Origin: CAYUNT01 sp964446285
Lineage (GTDB): Bacteria > Sumerlaeota > Sumerlaeia > SLMS01 > CAYUNT01
NCBI GenBank assembly: GCA_964446285.1
Contig: CAYUNT010000035.1
Coordinates: forward strand, 1 to 28,732
DNA: 28,732 nt
Direction: 5' to 3'
Program-made: the position numbers and the translations under genes
Part shown: piece by piece, positions 14,709-23,111 of the stretch
How positions within the stretch are numbered: position 1 is the first letter of the stretch
Layout of the letters: each line of letters starts with the position of its first letter
Notes under the pieces: model-generated
The model's database searches: none
Told to the model about the DNA's origin: nothing
The model's input: the letters and a program-made list of their open reading frames with translations, nothing else

Positions 14709-17435
14709 ATGCAATCGCGTTCTATAGCTGTCATTGCGGGTTTGGCGGCGGCGGTGGTGATTTTTGTTATTGCAGTCGCCGTTCGCCAGGCAAAAGCCCC
14801 GCGGGTAATTTCCTCCGAGCGCGCCGCGTCTTCTTCTTCATCGCAGGTTCGGACTGTTCGCGGCAAATCCGGCTCGGAGAACGCAGCCGGAGATGCAGGC
14901 AAGCGCAGGGGCAAGCCGGGCGCCGCCAACCAGGAGCTTACTCCGGCCAATACCCCGCCGGGTCAGACGCCAATTTCCACATTGCCGTCGGAACGCGCCA
15001 CCACAGCCGGTCTGGTTGGACGCGATGGCACGATCCCGGGAGGCCCGGGCACGGCAGGAGCGGCTGCGGGGCATGGAAAAAATCCCGCGAATGGCGTCGG
15101 CACAACAGGTTCAGGCGCGCCGTCCGCGGACGGCCTCAAACCGGGCGCAACAGATTCCGCCGCTAGCGAAGGAGATGCTTCCGGACAAGCGGCAGCCGGG
15201 GGAGCATCGGCGACGCCGAATCCAGAAGCCACACTTGCTCCCGGAATGGCTATTATTGGCGGCCAGGTCTTGCATGGCGAGGTTCGAATTAGCGACGCAT
15301 CGCTAACGCTGATAGGCGAAGGGAGTAATTTGCGCGCGGGCACGGATGAAAACGGACGCTATCAATTCGATCCTGTCTCGCCGGGAACTTACCGTTTAAC
15401 CCTTGAAAAACCCAAGGCTCCTTCTTCGGTTCGCTATGTCGTGCTCAAGGCCGATGAAATGCGGACAAACGAGGATTTTATTATTCCCGTGGGGCATGAA
15501 ATCGAAGGAATAGTGGTCGGGGAGACCTCGGGCAACGGCGTGGCGGGCGCGCGGGTAGTGATCAATAACGCCTCGGAGAAGTATCTTTTCGAGGTGCGAA
15601 CCGCTTCGGATGGGGCCTTCAAGACCGCCTCGACCGAAGCGGGAGATTACGTTTTGTATGTCGAGGCGTCGGGATATATTTCGAAAAAATCAACCATTAC
15701 GGTTCCTGAAGACCTTTCTGAGGCCATGCAACCCGTCAAGATCGAACTCGAAGAAGCGAACACAATTCGCGGCAAGGTGATGGATGCGGCTGGAGGCCCG
15801 GCGTCGCAGGCGATGGTCGGGCTGTTCACCGTGCAGGCTTCTTCCGCATTCAGCGATCCCTTTGCCTCGATTGCGCCGGTGATTACCGACTCGTCCGGCG
15901 CGTATGTGATTTCCAACGTTCCGACAGTGCAGACGACCTTCCGTGTCGGAGTATGGAAGGGCCAGCACGCGCCGGTGTTCAGTTCCGTTCTTCAAATGCC
16001 GGAGGCGTTTCAGCAGGATGTGCCCACAATCACCATTGGCACAGGCGTGGCGGCAAAAGGGCGTGTGGTGGACTCGAAAAGCGAGCCGATTGATGGCGTC
16101 CTGGTCACGCTTCCCAGCAGCGACAGTTTCCCGAACACGGGCGTGATCCTCCAGCGATTCAACGCCGAACTGCCCCGCGCCACCACCTCGGCCGATGGCA
16201 GTTTCCGTGTCGTGGGTCTGGAGTCTGGCTCGATCGAACTAGATTTTTCGGCCACGGACTATTTGCGCCAGAAAAAAACCATCCAGGCGACGCCGCCGGA
16301 AGTGGACATTGGGGACGTCGTATTGCAGCTCGAGGACGAGGCGGGGCCAGGCGTTCTGACCGGGCAGATTATCGACGAACTGGGCGTAAGGTATGCCCGC
16401 GCAAACTGCACGCTGTTTTGCAGCAATTGCTCGCCGCCCTACACGTCGTTCCAGACGACGGACGAACTGGGGCATTTCATCTTCCGCGAATTGCCCGATG
16501 GCAATTACCGTCTTGAAATCGCCACATCGACGCTGCGGGTGGGCGGTTTGTGGATCGTTCTCAATCAGCGCCTGACCGGCCTCAAACCCGGCGGCGGCAT
16601 GTTTTATGTGACGTTTGACCTGAGCGGACAGGTGAAGATCAAGGTGCAGGACGCCTCGGGCCAGCCCATGCGGCGGTTCCGGGTGGCTGTGCAGTCGAAT
16701 TCAGGCCAGTTGCAGGACTCCGCCTACAATTCCATCACGGCTTCGTATGAAACGACCTTTGAGTCTGCGGATGGCGAGGCGCTGCTGCAGAATCTTGTGG
16801 CCGGAACCGTGCAAATCACGGTGACTGTCGAAGGCGTGGGCGTGGCAGAACTCAAGAATGTTGTGGTTCCGCTTGAGGGCGTGAACGACGCCGGAGTGGT
16901 TCAGGTTGGGCAGGGCGCATCGATGAGCGGGCGCGTCGTGGCGGCGGAAAGCGGCGCGGGAATCGAGGGCGCGAAGGTGCTCGCCATTCCGCCCGCCAGC
17001 GCGCCGTCTGACCATATTCTAAATCAACTTAACCGTTATACAGTGACAGCTTCGGACGGGCGATTTACGCTCAGTCCGCTTCCGGCGGGGGCGCTTCGGC
17101 TGAAGGTGACGGCCAGCGAACGCGTCGAAAAGATTTTCGAGGGATTTGAGGCGGTCGAGGCCGAAACACGCCCAACGGGCGACCTGTCGATCGAAGAAGG
17201 GGGAATCGTCACCGGACGTGTGCTCGATGCGGGCGGAAATCCTGCCGCCGCGATTGGCGTCCGGGTCGGCTCGGTGTATGCGGTGTCCGATCCAATGGGA
17301 CAATACCGGCTTGAAGGCGTAGCGCCCGGACCGCAGATATTGCAGGCCGCAGCGACGGCGAGCTCTACCACCGTTAAGGTGCCCATCGAGGTTGTGGCCG
17401 GACAAGTCCTGCAAGTGGACGTGCACTTGCCTTAG
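14709..17435 (+). CDS. Membrane-anchored protein with about eight carboxypeptidase-regulatory-like domains
   Basis: The protein has 908 residues. A single N-terminal transmembrane segment (about 6-26) is followed by a long low-complexity Ala/Gly/Ser/Pro/Thr stalk (about 30-178). Then come about eight successive beta-sandwich units of the CarboxypepD_reg/Cna-B type. Their marks are GxVxDxxGxPxxGAxV at the start and TDxxGxYxxxxVxPGxY near the end: for example, GGQVLHG near 183, EIEGIVVGE near 262, TIRGKVMDAAGG near 350, AKGRVVDSKSEP near 445, LTGQIIDELG near 545, MSGRVVAAESG near 737 and VTGRVLDAGGNP near 835. One unit carries a CTLFCSNC cysteine cluster. Such proteins are usually extracytoplasmic adhesive or structural modules, and no enzyme domain is seen. 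The topology suggests an anchor with the body in the periplasm or at the surface. It follows the HU-like gene and converges with the transporter gene, with 7 bp between the stop codons. Confidence 0.85.
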   Translation: MQSRSIAVIAGLAAAVVIFVIAVAVRQAKAPRVISSERAASSSSSQVRTVRGKSGSENAAGDAGKRRGKPGAANQELTPANTPPGQTPISTLPSERATTAGLVGRDGTIPGGPGTAGAAAGHGKNPANGVGTTGSGAPSADGLKPGATDSAASEGDASGQAAAGGASATPNPEATLAPGMAIIGGQVLHGEVRISDASLTLIGEGSNLRAGTDENGRYQFDPVSPGTYRLTLEKPKAPSSVRYVVLKADEMRTNEDFIIPVGHEIEGIVVGETSGNGVAGARVVINNASEKYLFEVRTASDGAFKTASTEAGDYVLYVEASGYISKKSTITVPEDLSEAMQPVKIELEEANTIRGKVMDAAGGPASQAMVGLFTVQASSAFSDPFASIAPVITDSSGAYVISNVPTVQTTFRVGVWKGQHAPVFSSVLQMPEAFQQDVPTITIGTGVAAKGRVVDSKSEPIDGVLVTLPSSDSFPNTGVILQRFNAELPRATTSADGSFRVVGLESGSIELDFSATDYLRQKKTIQATPPEVDIGDVVLQLEDEAGPGVLTGQIIDELGVRYARANCTLFCSNCSPPYTSFQTTDELGHFIFRELPDGNYRLEIATSTLRVGGLWIVLNQRLTGLKPGGGMFYVTFDLSGQVKIKVQDASGQPMRRFRVAVQSNSGQLQDSAYNSITASYETTFESADGEALLQNLVAGTVQITVTVEGVGVAELKNVVVPLEGVNDAGVVQVGQGASMSGRVVAAESGAGIEGAKVLAIPPASAPSDHILNQLNRYTVTASDGRFTLSPLPAGALRLKVTASERVEKIFEGFEAVEAETRPTGDLSIEEGGIVTGRVLDAGGNPAAAIGVRVGSVYAVSDPMGQYRLEGVAPGPQILQAAATASSTTVKVPIEVVAGQVLQVDVHLP

Positions 17436-17442
17436 GCGCTGC

Positions 17443-19137
17443 TCATTGCATCCGCCCGGCCAGCGCGGTCCAGAGGACTTCAATCAGCAGGAAGGCGACA
17501 GCGGAAAAGACGACGGTTTTTGTCGCGCCTTCGGCAATCTCTTCTGTCGATCGTTTTGTGGCTGTTCCGCATAAAAAGCTAATCGCGGCCAGCACAAATC
17601 CGTCGAGCGCGACACGAGCCATGCCTTCGAGCGTCCAGGCGACTTCCCACGAAGACATTACACCCTGCCAATACGCCCACGCGGTCAATCCGGCCACTGG
17701 CGCTAGATTGTAAAAAAGCCATCCCGCGCCAATGCCGGTCAACTGGCCGAGCACGAGCAGCAGCGGCATCCCGAGCACAAGCGCCCAGGCTCGCGGCGCG
17801 AAAAGCACTTCCTCGGGTGCGCGTCCGAGGATTTGCCACATGTCCACTTGGCGCCCGAGGCGTTGTCCCCCCAAATCCGATGCCATTGCCGACCCCGTGC
17901 GCCCGGCCATCAGCAGCGCCAGCAGCAGCGGGCCGATCCCCTGGACGATTCCGCGTGTGACAGCGTCGGGGATGCGCGAGGCCAGCCCCGCGCCCATTCC
18001 GATGTGCGCCAGCAGGCGTTCGGTTTGAAGGACCATGAGCAGTCCGAGCAGCGAAAATACAAGCGCCACATAGGGCGCGGCCAGGATCGACGCGCGGAGA
18101 AAGTGCTCGAAAAAATCACGCCCCGGCCGCGCGCCCGCCGTCGGACCGCGCAAAAACCCAGCAATCAGGCCGGGCAGAGCGAAGAGTCCGGCGAGAAATG
18201 CGAACAGGCTATTGGCCCAATCGCGCAGGCTTTCCTGCACGATTCCATTGAGAATGCTGAGGGACGAGTGTGCGGAATGGACCGCTTCCGAGGCGGCATC
18301 GGCGGCGGTGGCGCTGGATTTCCCGCTTCGCAACAGGCCTTCAATGATTTCGATGCGCTGCTGTGGCGCGGCTGTTTTCCATTGCGCTGGCTCGATCAGC
18401 CGCCGCCGCGGCGCGTCGATCCATAACAGGCGGTCGCAAAATGCCGATGTGAAATCGTAGTCGTGTTCGACGACCAGAATTGCCAGTGACTCGCGTCGGC
18501 GCTGGATGGCTCGTTCGAGTGTTTTCCGCACAATGACTCGGCTTTCGCCATCGAGTCCCGCAAGCGGTTCGTCGAGAACAAGCACAACGGGATCGGCGGC
18601 GAGCGCCCGCGCCAGGGCCACGCGGCGCTGCATTCCTCCGCTCAATTCCGCAGGGTATTTATCCGCGTCGCGCGCGGGGTCGAGGCCCACTTCGAGCAGC
18701 GCGGCGGCAATTTCCTCATCGGAAAGTGCATGGCCCGCGCCCATCTCGATATTGCGCCGCACAGTCAGTGTGTCGAAGAGCGCGCTCGTCTGGAACACAG
18801 CGGCAAGGGGAGGTTTGGCGCGCCGGGAGCCGGAGAGAGAGGAGGGGGAGGAGGGGGTCGATTGTGGTCCGCGCGGACGCGGATCGTAGTAGCCAATGCG
18901 CGGTTCGCTGTGGCTCGTCGGGAGGAGTCCGAGCAGCCGGTCGAGCAACAGCGATTTGCCCGATCCGCTTGGGCCGAGCAATCCGACACATTCCCCGGCG
19001 CGAATTTCGATGTCGCACGAGTCGATCAGCGTGCGCCGACCGCCATAGACCGGCAAACCAATGACCCCCAGCACAACCGGCGGGGGAGCGGCGGGCGCTT
19101 GCGGAGTTGGATTGCGCATGAATGCGGAATCGGGCAT
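17443..19137 (-). CDS. ABC ATPase-MlaE permease fusion (phospholipid/Mla-type transporter)
   Basis: One chain of about 564 residues joins the two halves of a Mla/Mce-type ABC importer that are normally separate proteins. The ATPase half has Walker A GPSGSGKS (55-62), a Q-loop in AVFQTSALF (about 113-121), the signature LSGGMQRR (165-172), Walker B VLVLDEP (about 185-191) and H-loop VVEHD (about 222-226); FQTSALF is MlaF-like. Between Walker A and the Q-loop sits a low-complexity Pro/Ser/Arg insertion (about 86-108). The permease half (about 300-564) carries the MlaE signature AGRTGSAMASDLG, then QVDMWQILGRAP, with about five or six membrane segments. Such transporters move phospholipids between inner and outer membranes. 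No MlaD/MCE or MlaC gene is adjacent. The start is uncertain: ATG 19137, ATG 19119 and TTG 19260 all lack a clear ribosome-binding site. Confidence 0.9.
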   Translation of the reverse strand: MPDSAFMRNPTPQAPAAPPPVVLGVIGLPVYGGRRTLIDSCDIEIRAGECVGLLGPSGSGKSLLLDRLLGLLPTSHSEPRIGYYDPRPRGPQSTPSSPSSLSGSRRAKPPLAAVFQTSALFDTLTVRRNIEMGAGHALSDEEIAAALLEVGLDPARDADKYPAELSGGMQRRVALARALAADPVVLVLDEPLAGLDGESRVIVRKTLERAIQRRRESLAILVVEHDYDFTSAFCDRLLWIDAPRRRLIEPAQWKTAAPQQRIEIIEGLLRSGKSSATAADAASEAVHSAHSSLSILNGIVQESLRDWANSLFAFLAGLFALPGLIAGFLRGPTAGARPGRDFFEHFLRASILAAPYVALVFSLLGLLMVLQTERLLAHIGMGAGLASRIPDAVTRGIVQGIGPLLLALLMAGRTGSAMASDLGGQRLGRQVDMWQILGRAPEEVLFAPRAWALVLGMPLLLVLGQLTGIGAGWLFYNLAPVAGLTAWAYWQGVMSSWEVAWTLEGMARVALDGFVLAAISFLCGTATKRSTEEIAEGATKTVVFSAVAFLLIEVLWTALAGRMQ

Positions 19138-19279
19138 GACTTTGGCCGGGGAATGAATTGCCTGGGGCGCGAAAAACGCGGCTGGGCAACGAGCACCCCG
19201 GTTCAGCCTATGAATCCGCAGGCGCGGGTCAAAGGCAAGTTCATTGTCCTGAGAAGGCAATTCGGGAGATCGAGGTAAA

Positions 19280-20167
19280 ATGAGCGGCGCGGAGTCCGGC
19301 GGCGGCTATGAAGGAATGGCGCGCGATTACGCGTTGCTTTTTCCGGTTTCCGAGGCGCTGAAAGGATTTTTGCATCCGTTTGCGGATGTCTGCCGGGCGC
19401 GGCAGAGAACCTGCGGCGCGGCGTGGCTCGATGTGGGATGCGGCACGGGGCTGCTTGTCGAGTGGCTGCTTGGCGAGGGCGTGGACGCCTGGGGCATCGA
19501 TCCGGACCGAGATTTTGTGCGCGAAGCCGTGCGCCGGATGAACCGCCCCGAGGTGCGAATCAGAGAGGGCGCGATGGGTTCGGTGCGCGATTTCCATGTG
19601 GGCGGCACAGAGGGGCGAAGTGAGACCAAGTGCCGGGGCGATGCGCAGTGGAGGGGCGCGGCGGAATCTGCGAGCGCGGAAATCGGCATGATCACCTGTT
19701 TGGGAAACGTGCTGGCGCACGTGGCGGATGGAGACGAAATCCGCGCATTTTTTCGCAATGCCGCCGCGCGCCTCGGGCCGGAGGGCGTGTTGATTGCCCA
19801 AACAGTGAATTTCGACCGCGTGCTATCGGACCCGGCCTGGGAATTTCCTGTGATTCGCCGTCCGCTGCCCGGCGAAGGTGGCGCGCTTATTTTCGAACGC
19901 CGCTATGACTTGGCCAGTTGGCGCGAAGGCCAATCCGGAGGGCGGATTCCCTTTGAAACCACGCTGAGGCGCGGCGCGGTGGAAGTCGTGCGCAATCGAA
20001 CGCTTCTCTATCCGGCGCGGGGCGATTTTCTCGAACAGACCGCACGCGAATTCTTTGTCCGCGTCGAGCGATTCGGCGACTTTGCCCGCTCGCCCTGGAG
20101 CGCCGCTTCCTCGCCGGCAACGATTCTTTGCGCGGCGCGCCCGGCCTCAACTGACAAACCCGATTGA
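19280..20167 (+). CDS. SAM-dependent methyltransferase (class I)
   Basis: A 295-residue protein with a Rossmann methyltransferase core. Motif I is WLDVGCGTGLL (about 49-59), followed by an acidic motif II (GIDPDRD at about 73-79) and a post-motif stretch around IGMITCLGNVLAHV (about 134-147). The later half has the beta pattern seen in small-molecule methyltransferases. A segment of about 30 residues (about 108-130) before the IGMI strand looks like a poorly conserved insertion. The substrate cannot be told. ATG 19280 has GAGG five nt upstream. It is divergent from the transporter fusion gene, with 142 bp between the starts, so the two could share a control region, but I see no clear promoter there. 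Confidence 0.85.
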   Translation: MSGAESGGGYEGMARDYALLFPVSEALKGFLHPFADVCRARQRTCGAAWLDVGCGTGLLVEWLLGEGVDAWGIDPDRDFVREAVRRMNRPEVRIREGAMGSVRDFHVGGTEGRSETKCRGDAQWRGAAESASAEIGMITCLGNVLAHVADGDEIRAFFRNAAARLGPEGVLIAQTVNFDRVLSDPAWEFPVIRRPLPGEGGALIFERRYDLASWREGQSGGRIPFETTLRRGAVEVVRNRTLLYPARGDFLEQTAREFFVRVERFGDFARSPWSAASSPATILCAARPASTDKPD

Positions 20168-20285
20168 GCCTTGCGGCGCGAAATAAGGAATCGGTTCGTT
20201 TTCACTTGTAACCACATCTTCCCTATTGTTTCTTTCTTGTGCCCGGTGTTTGTTTGTTCATGGATTGTCCCTGGGAGAAGACATC

Positions 20286-20546
20286 ATGATCCTTACTGCG
20301 GAAGTGGACTGGGATGGCAAGGAACCCCCAACGGAGTTGGCCATATGCTTCGATGGAGAGGGGCTGGATTACCTGATCCGCGAATTGGAAAAGCTGCACC
20401 CGAACGAAAAGGATCATACCCACCTCCTGACTCCTTCCTGGGGAGGATGGGGGCTAACCGAGGAAAAACAAGCGAGCGGCGAAGAATATCATCTTATGAA
20501 TCATTTGCGGATTGTCAGGATTCCGGATTTGCAGGAGCCGTCCTGA
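20286..20546 (+). CDS. Imm32-like immunity protein
   Basis: This is an 86-residue protein. The pattern GEGLDYLIRELEKL, then DHTHLLTPSWGGWGLTE and a final NHLRIVRIP, matches what I remember of the immunity protein 32 family, with its DHxHL and SWxG stretch. Such proteins protect against polymorphic or contact-dependent toxins, but many are orphan and unproven. ATG 20286 is preceded by GGGAG nine nt upstream, which decides this start over an upstream extension to 20226. No toxin gene is adjacent. It is followed at 18 bp by a small membrane protein, so the two may be co-transcribed. By eye, this stretch is richer in A and T than the methyltransferase before it, which may indicate separate acquisition. 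Confidence 0.7.
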   Translation: MILTAEVDWDGKEPPTELAICFDGEGLDYLIRELEKLHPNEKDHTHLLTPSWGGWGLTEEKQASGEEYHLMNHLRIVRIPDLQEPS

Positions 20547-20564
20547 TCTGGGTAGGATAAATCG

Positions 20565-20978
20565 ATGATGAGTGAAACGAATCTCAAAGACCTGCGCGAT
20601 ACTGGAAGAATCGGCACGCTTTGCGTCTTTGGCGTATCGCTGGCGATGTGTGCAGGCGGATTAATGCTCGTTTTGTGCAATATATTTCCTCTCGATTCAA
20701 AATGGAAAGTCTTCATTTTTGTGGCGACGATGGCGCTCTTTGCCTGCGCATTTGTGAGCGTTGGACGCGGCTGGGCGCTTTGGAACAGCCTTCAGCGCAA
20801 AGGATATTCCTGGATTGGTTTCCGTCAGCAGTGGCTTCTTGGCTATTATCTGAGACGCCGCGCTTATGCGATCCCGCTGCGCGATGAACTACGGCGAGTC
20901 GATGGCTATCGCGATGGCGACTTGTCCTGGATAATTGAAATGATGAAAAGCAGCTCGGCGCAAAATTGGTCATCGTAA
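20565..20978 (+). CDS. Small membrane protein of unknown function (137 residues)
   Basis: I do not recognise a family. Two hydrophobic segments are evident (about residues 16-40 and 49-68), followed by a basic and aromatic cytoplasmic-looking tail of about 70 residues with RRRAYAIPLRDELRRVDGYR. AGGA six nt before ATG 20565 supports the start; ATG 20568 is the next codon and equally possible. It sits 18 bp after the Imm32-like gene and 46 bp before another membrane protein gene in the same direction, so the three may form one small operon. It could be an accessory or immunity membrane protein, but nothing in the sequence proves this. Confidence 0.65.
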   Translation: MMSETNLKDLRDTGRIGTLCVFGVSLAMCAGGLMLVLCNIFPLDSKWKVFIFVATMALFACAFVSVGRGWALWNSLQRKGYSWIGFRQQWLLGYYLRRRAYAIPLRDELRRVDGYRDGDLSWIIEMMKSSSAQNWSS

Positions 20979-21024
20979 TATGCAGAATATGTAATGAGTT
21001 CACCGGGGCGGGCGCGGCAGGCCA

Positions 21025-21471
21025 ATGCAATATCATTCATCAAAAACCGCTTTTGGGATGAAAGGTGTGGGAGGGATTGTTGCAGGCTGGGCGCTGCTGG
21101 GACTTCTGTTTCCGCTGATTCTCTATGGGACTTTCGCGTTTGTCCATTCGTGGTGGATGACCGATGGCCTTCAAGTCCTCGGCATGTTGTTCTTTGTGAT
21201 CGGATTGCCAGGCTCATGCGTTTTATCGAGCGTCGTGATCCTATATGGAGCCAGACAAATAGCATCACAGATGCCTCTAATGAGCAGACAGTTTTCCCAG
21301 GTGCAGCCGTCTCTCTTTGCAGCCTATTTCTTTCTGATGGGATTTTCGCTCGCTGACTATGCCAGCGTGGCTCTGGTAGTTATATTATTGCTGGCTCTTT
21401 CAGGATATCTGCCCTTTGCGTTTTGGCCGGCGAGCCGGTGGGTTTTCAGGCGCGGCGATCCTGGCGAGTGA
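21025..21471 (+). CDS. Small multi-pass membrane protein of unknown function (148 residues)
   Basis: Four hydrophobic segments are visible (about residues 16-38, 48-74, 95-112 and 113-131), with a basic C-terminus. I recognise no family. ATG 21025 has only a weak upstream GGC; ATG 21058 (residue 12) is an alternative that keeps all membrane segments. It is the last gene of the small AT-richer group after the methyltransferase and converges with the homoserine dehydrogenase gene. A short 9-nt tandem array lies between the two stop codons. Its pairing with the preceding 137-residue membrane protein suggests a two-component membrane unit, but that is inference from position only. Confidence 0.6.
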   Translation: MQYHSSKTAFGMKGVGGIVAGWALLGLLFPLILYGTFAFVHSWWMTDGLQVLGMLFFVIGLPGSCVLSSVVILYGARQIASQMPLMSRQFSQVQPSLFAAYFFLMGFSLADYASVALVVILLLALSGYLPFAFWPASRWVFRRGDPGE

Positions 21472-21520
21472 ATTGGCAAACGCGCGTCCGGCGCGGCGGC
21501 TCACCAATCGCCACAAAACA

Positions 21521-21556
21521 ATGGGACATATAGGACAAATGGGACCGATGGGACAA
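21521..21556. repeat. Tandem array of four 9-nt units (ATGGGACNN)
   Basis: The units are ATGGGACAT (21521-21529), ATAGGACAA (21530-21538), ATGGGACCG (21539-21547) and ATGGGACAA (21548-21556). The core GGGAC is kept with one change. It lies between the convergent stop codons of the small membrane protein and homoserine dehydrogenase. The copies are adjacent with no spacers, so it is not a CRISPR. Confidence 0.85.
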
Positions 21557-21597
21557 CGGCCCGCGAAAACGAACACCGCGATGGTTGGGGCCTGGCG

Positions 21598-22947
21598 TCA
21601 GATTTCGCGTTCCAGATAGAAAATCTGCGGAGGATTGAGCAGGTAGCCGCCGTCGCGCAATAGGGCGAGCGCGCGATCCACATCGCCACGGCGGACCGTC
21701 TCGGTTTCGATCCAAAGTTGGCGCGAACCGTTCGCAGCGCCCGCGGCAGAAGCGGCCTTTTCGCACGCTTCGGGCGCGTTGCACTCCCAGGAGCGCAGAC
21801 GCAATCCGGCCTTTTCGAGCATCCCGGGCAATCCCGAGGCCGATCCGGGCACGGGCGAGGTTTCGAGCGCGAGAACGAATTCGCCTTCGGACTGGCTTGG
21901 GTCGAATGGGGCTTTGTTGGCGCGCGGCCAGGGCAGAACCGCTTCGCGCGCGATTCCGCCGGCTTCCATGGCGGCGGCGATGACCATCACGTCGCTCAGC
22001 ACGCCGCTGCTGGTCGAATCCTGCCCGGCGCCGCGCCCATACACAAACACGCGCCCGATCGGTTCGCCCTGGAAGATGACCGCATTGAAAACGCCCATAA
22101 CTCCGCCGATTTCGCCGTTGCGGCGCACGAGAGTGGGCGAGACGCGCGTATCGACCGCGCCATCCGCGCGCATCCGCGCCAGCGCGAGGAGTTTGATGCG
22201 CAGTCCGCGCCGCTCGGCCCAGCGGAAATGCTCGGGACGCAGCCGGCTGATCCCGGCGCACGACACATCGCCGATGCGGATGTCCTGCCCAAAGGCCAGC
22301 GACGCCAGGATGGCCAGTTTGTGCGCCGCGTCCGTGCCTTCGATGTCGAACGTCGGATCAGGTTCGGCGTATCCAAGGCGCTGCGCCTCGCCAAGGACGT
22401 CCGCAAAAGGTCTTCCTGTCGCATCCATCTCGGTGAGGATGAAATTCGTCGTGCCGTTGATGACGCCCGCAACCGATTGGAAACGGTTGGGCGCAAGCGA
22501 CTGGTGCATGGCTCGAATGAGCGGAATGCCCGCGCCGACGCTTGCCTCGTAACCGATGGCCACGCCCTTTTCGCGCGCCAGCGCCATCAGGTCCGCGCCG
22601 AAATTGGCCAGAAGCGCTTTGTTGGCCGTGACGAGGTGCTTGCCCGCCCGCAAGGTTTCTTCGGCGATTTCGCGCGCTTTGCCCGTGCCGCCCATGAGTT
22701 CGATCACGATATGGACTTTCGGATCGCGAATCAGTTCGGAGGCGTCGGATGTGAGCATGATAGGATCGACCGAAACGCCGCGGTCGCGCGTGAGGTCGAT
22801 ATCGGCGATGCGAACAAGGCGAATGGGACGCGGCAGACGCGAATTGATCAGGTCGCCGTTTTGCTGAAGCCAGCGCACGACGCCGGTTCCGATATTTCCA
22901 AATCCGATCAAACCAATTCCAATTTCCTTGGGGAGGGGGGACGGCAT
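21598..22947 (-). CDS. hom: Homoserine dehydrogenase
   Basis: This 449-residue enzyme reduces aspartate-semialdehyde to homoserine with NAD(P)H, leading to threonine, methionine and isoleucine. The Rossmann motif GFGNIG lies near residue 15-20, VTANKALL near 105-112, GVINGTTNFIL near 160-170 and DIEGTDAAHKLAIL near 197-210, which carry the catalytic and substrate-binding residues. The C-terminal 85 residues form the ACT-type regulatory domain usual for the 430-450-residue monofunctional form, so threonine feedback is likely. ATG 22947 is preceded by AGGAG nine nt upstream; an in-frame TTG at 22956 lies directly against that site and is rejected. No thrB or thrC is adjacent. The leader contains a stable stem-loop (22981-23007). 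Confidence 0.93.
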   Translation of the reverse strand: MPSPLPKEIGIGLIGFGNIGTGVVRWLQQNGDLINSRLPRPIRLVRIADIDLTRDRGVSVDPIMLTSDASELIRDPKVHIVIELMGGTGKAREIAEETLRAGKHLVTANKALLANFGADLMALAREKGVAIGYEASVGAGIPLIRAMHQSLAPNRFQSVAGVINGTTNFILTEMDATGRPFADVLGEAQRLGYAEPDPTFDIEGTDAAHKLAILASLAFGQDIRIGDVSCAGISRLRPEHFRWAERRGLRIKLLALARMRADGAVDTRVSPTLVRRNGEIGGVMGVFNAVIFQGEPIGRVFVYGRGAGQDSTSSGVLSDVMVIAAAMEAGGIAREAVLPWPRANKAPFDPSQSEGEFVLALETSPVPGSASGLPGMLEKAGLRLRSWECNAPEACEKAASAAGAANGSRQLWIETETVRRGDVDRALALLRDGGYLLNPPQIFYLEREI

Positions 22948-22980
22948 AGGGCACAACTCCTGAGTGCGAAAAGTCTGCCG

Positions 22981-23007
22981 GCGGGATCCTTCTGAGGATT
23001 TTCCCGC
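22981..23007 (-). promoter_or_regulatory. Stable stem-loop in the homoserine dehydrogenase leader
   Basis: GCGGG (22981-22985) pairs with CCCGC (23003-23007), and the inner ATCCT (22986-22990) pairs with AGGAT (22995-22999), with loop TCTG and a three-base bulge on one side. On the minus strand it ends about 34 nt before the start codon and is followed by a weak T4. It may attenuate or shield translation. No leader peptide rich in Thr or Ile codons is seen. Confidence 0.4.
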
Positions 23008-23111
23008 ATAAGATTTTGTTGTTTAGTTTATTTCGGCGGATGCGGGCAAGGAAAAGGAGTTTGGATGACGCAATCGCTGGGAATTGCATGAGGCCGAAAA
23101 AGCATTTTTTA

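Noticed and set aside
21718..22995. 425-codon plus-strand frame opposite homoserine dehydrogenase
   Set aside because: Codon-aligned antisense shadow of a clearly conserved enzyme.
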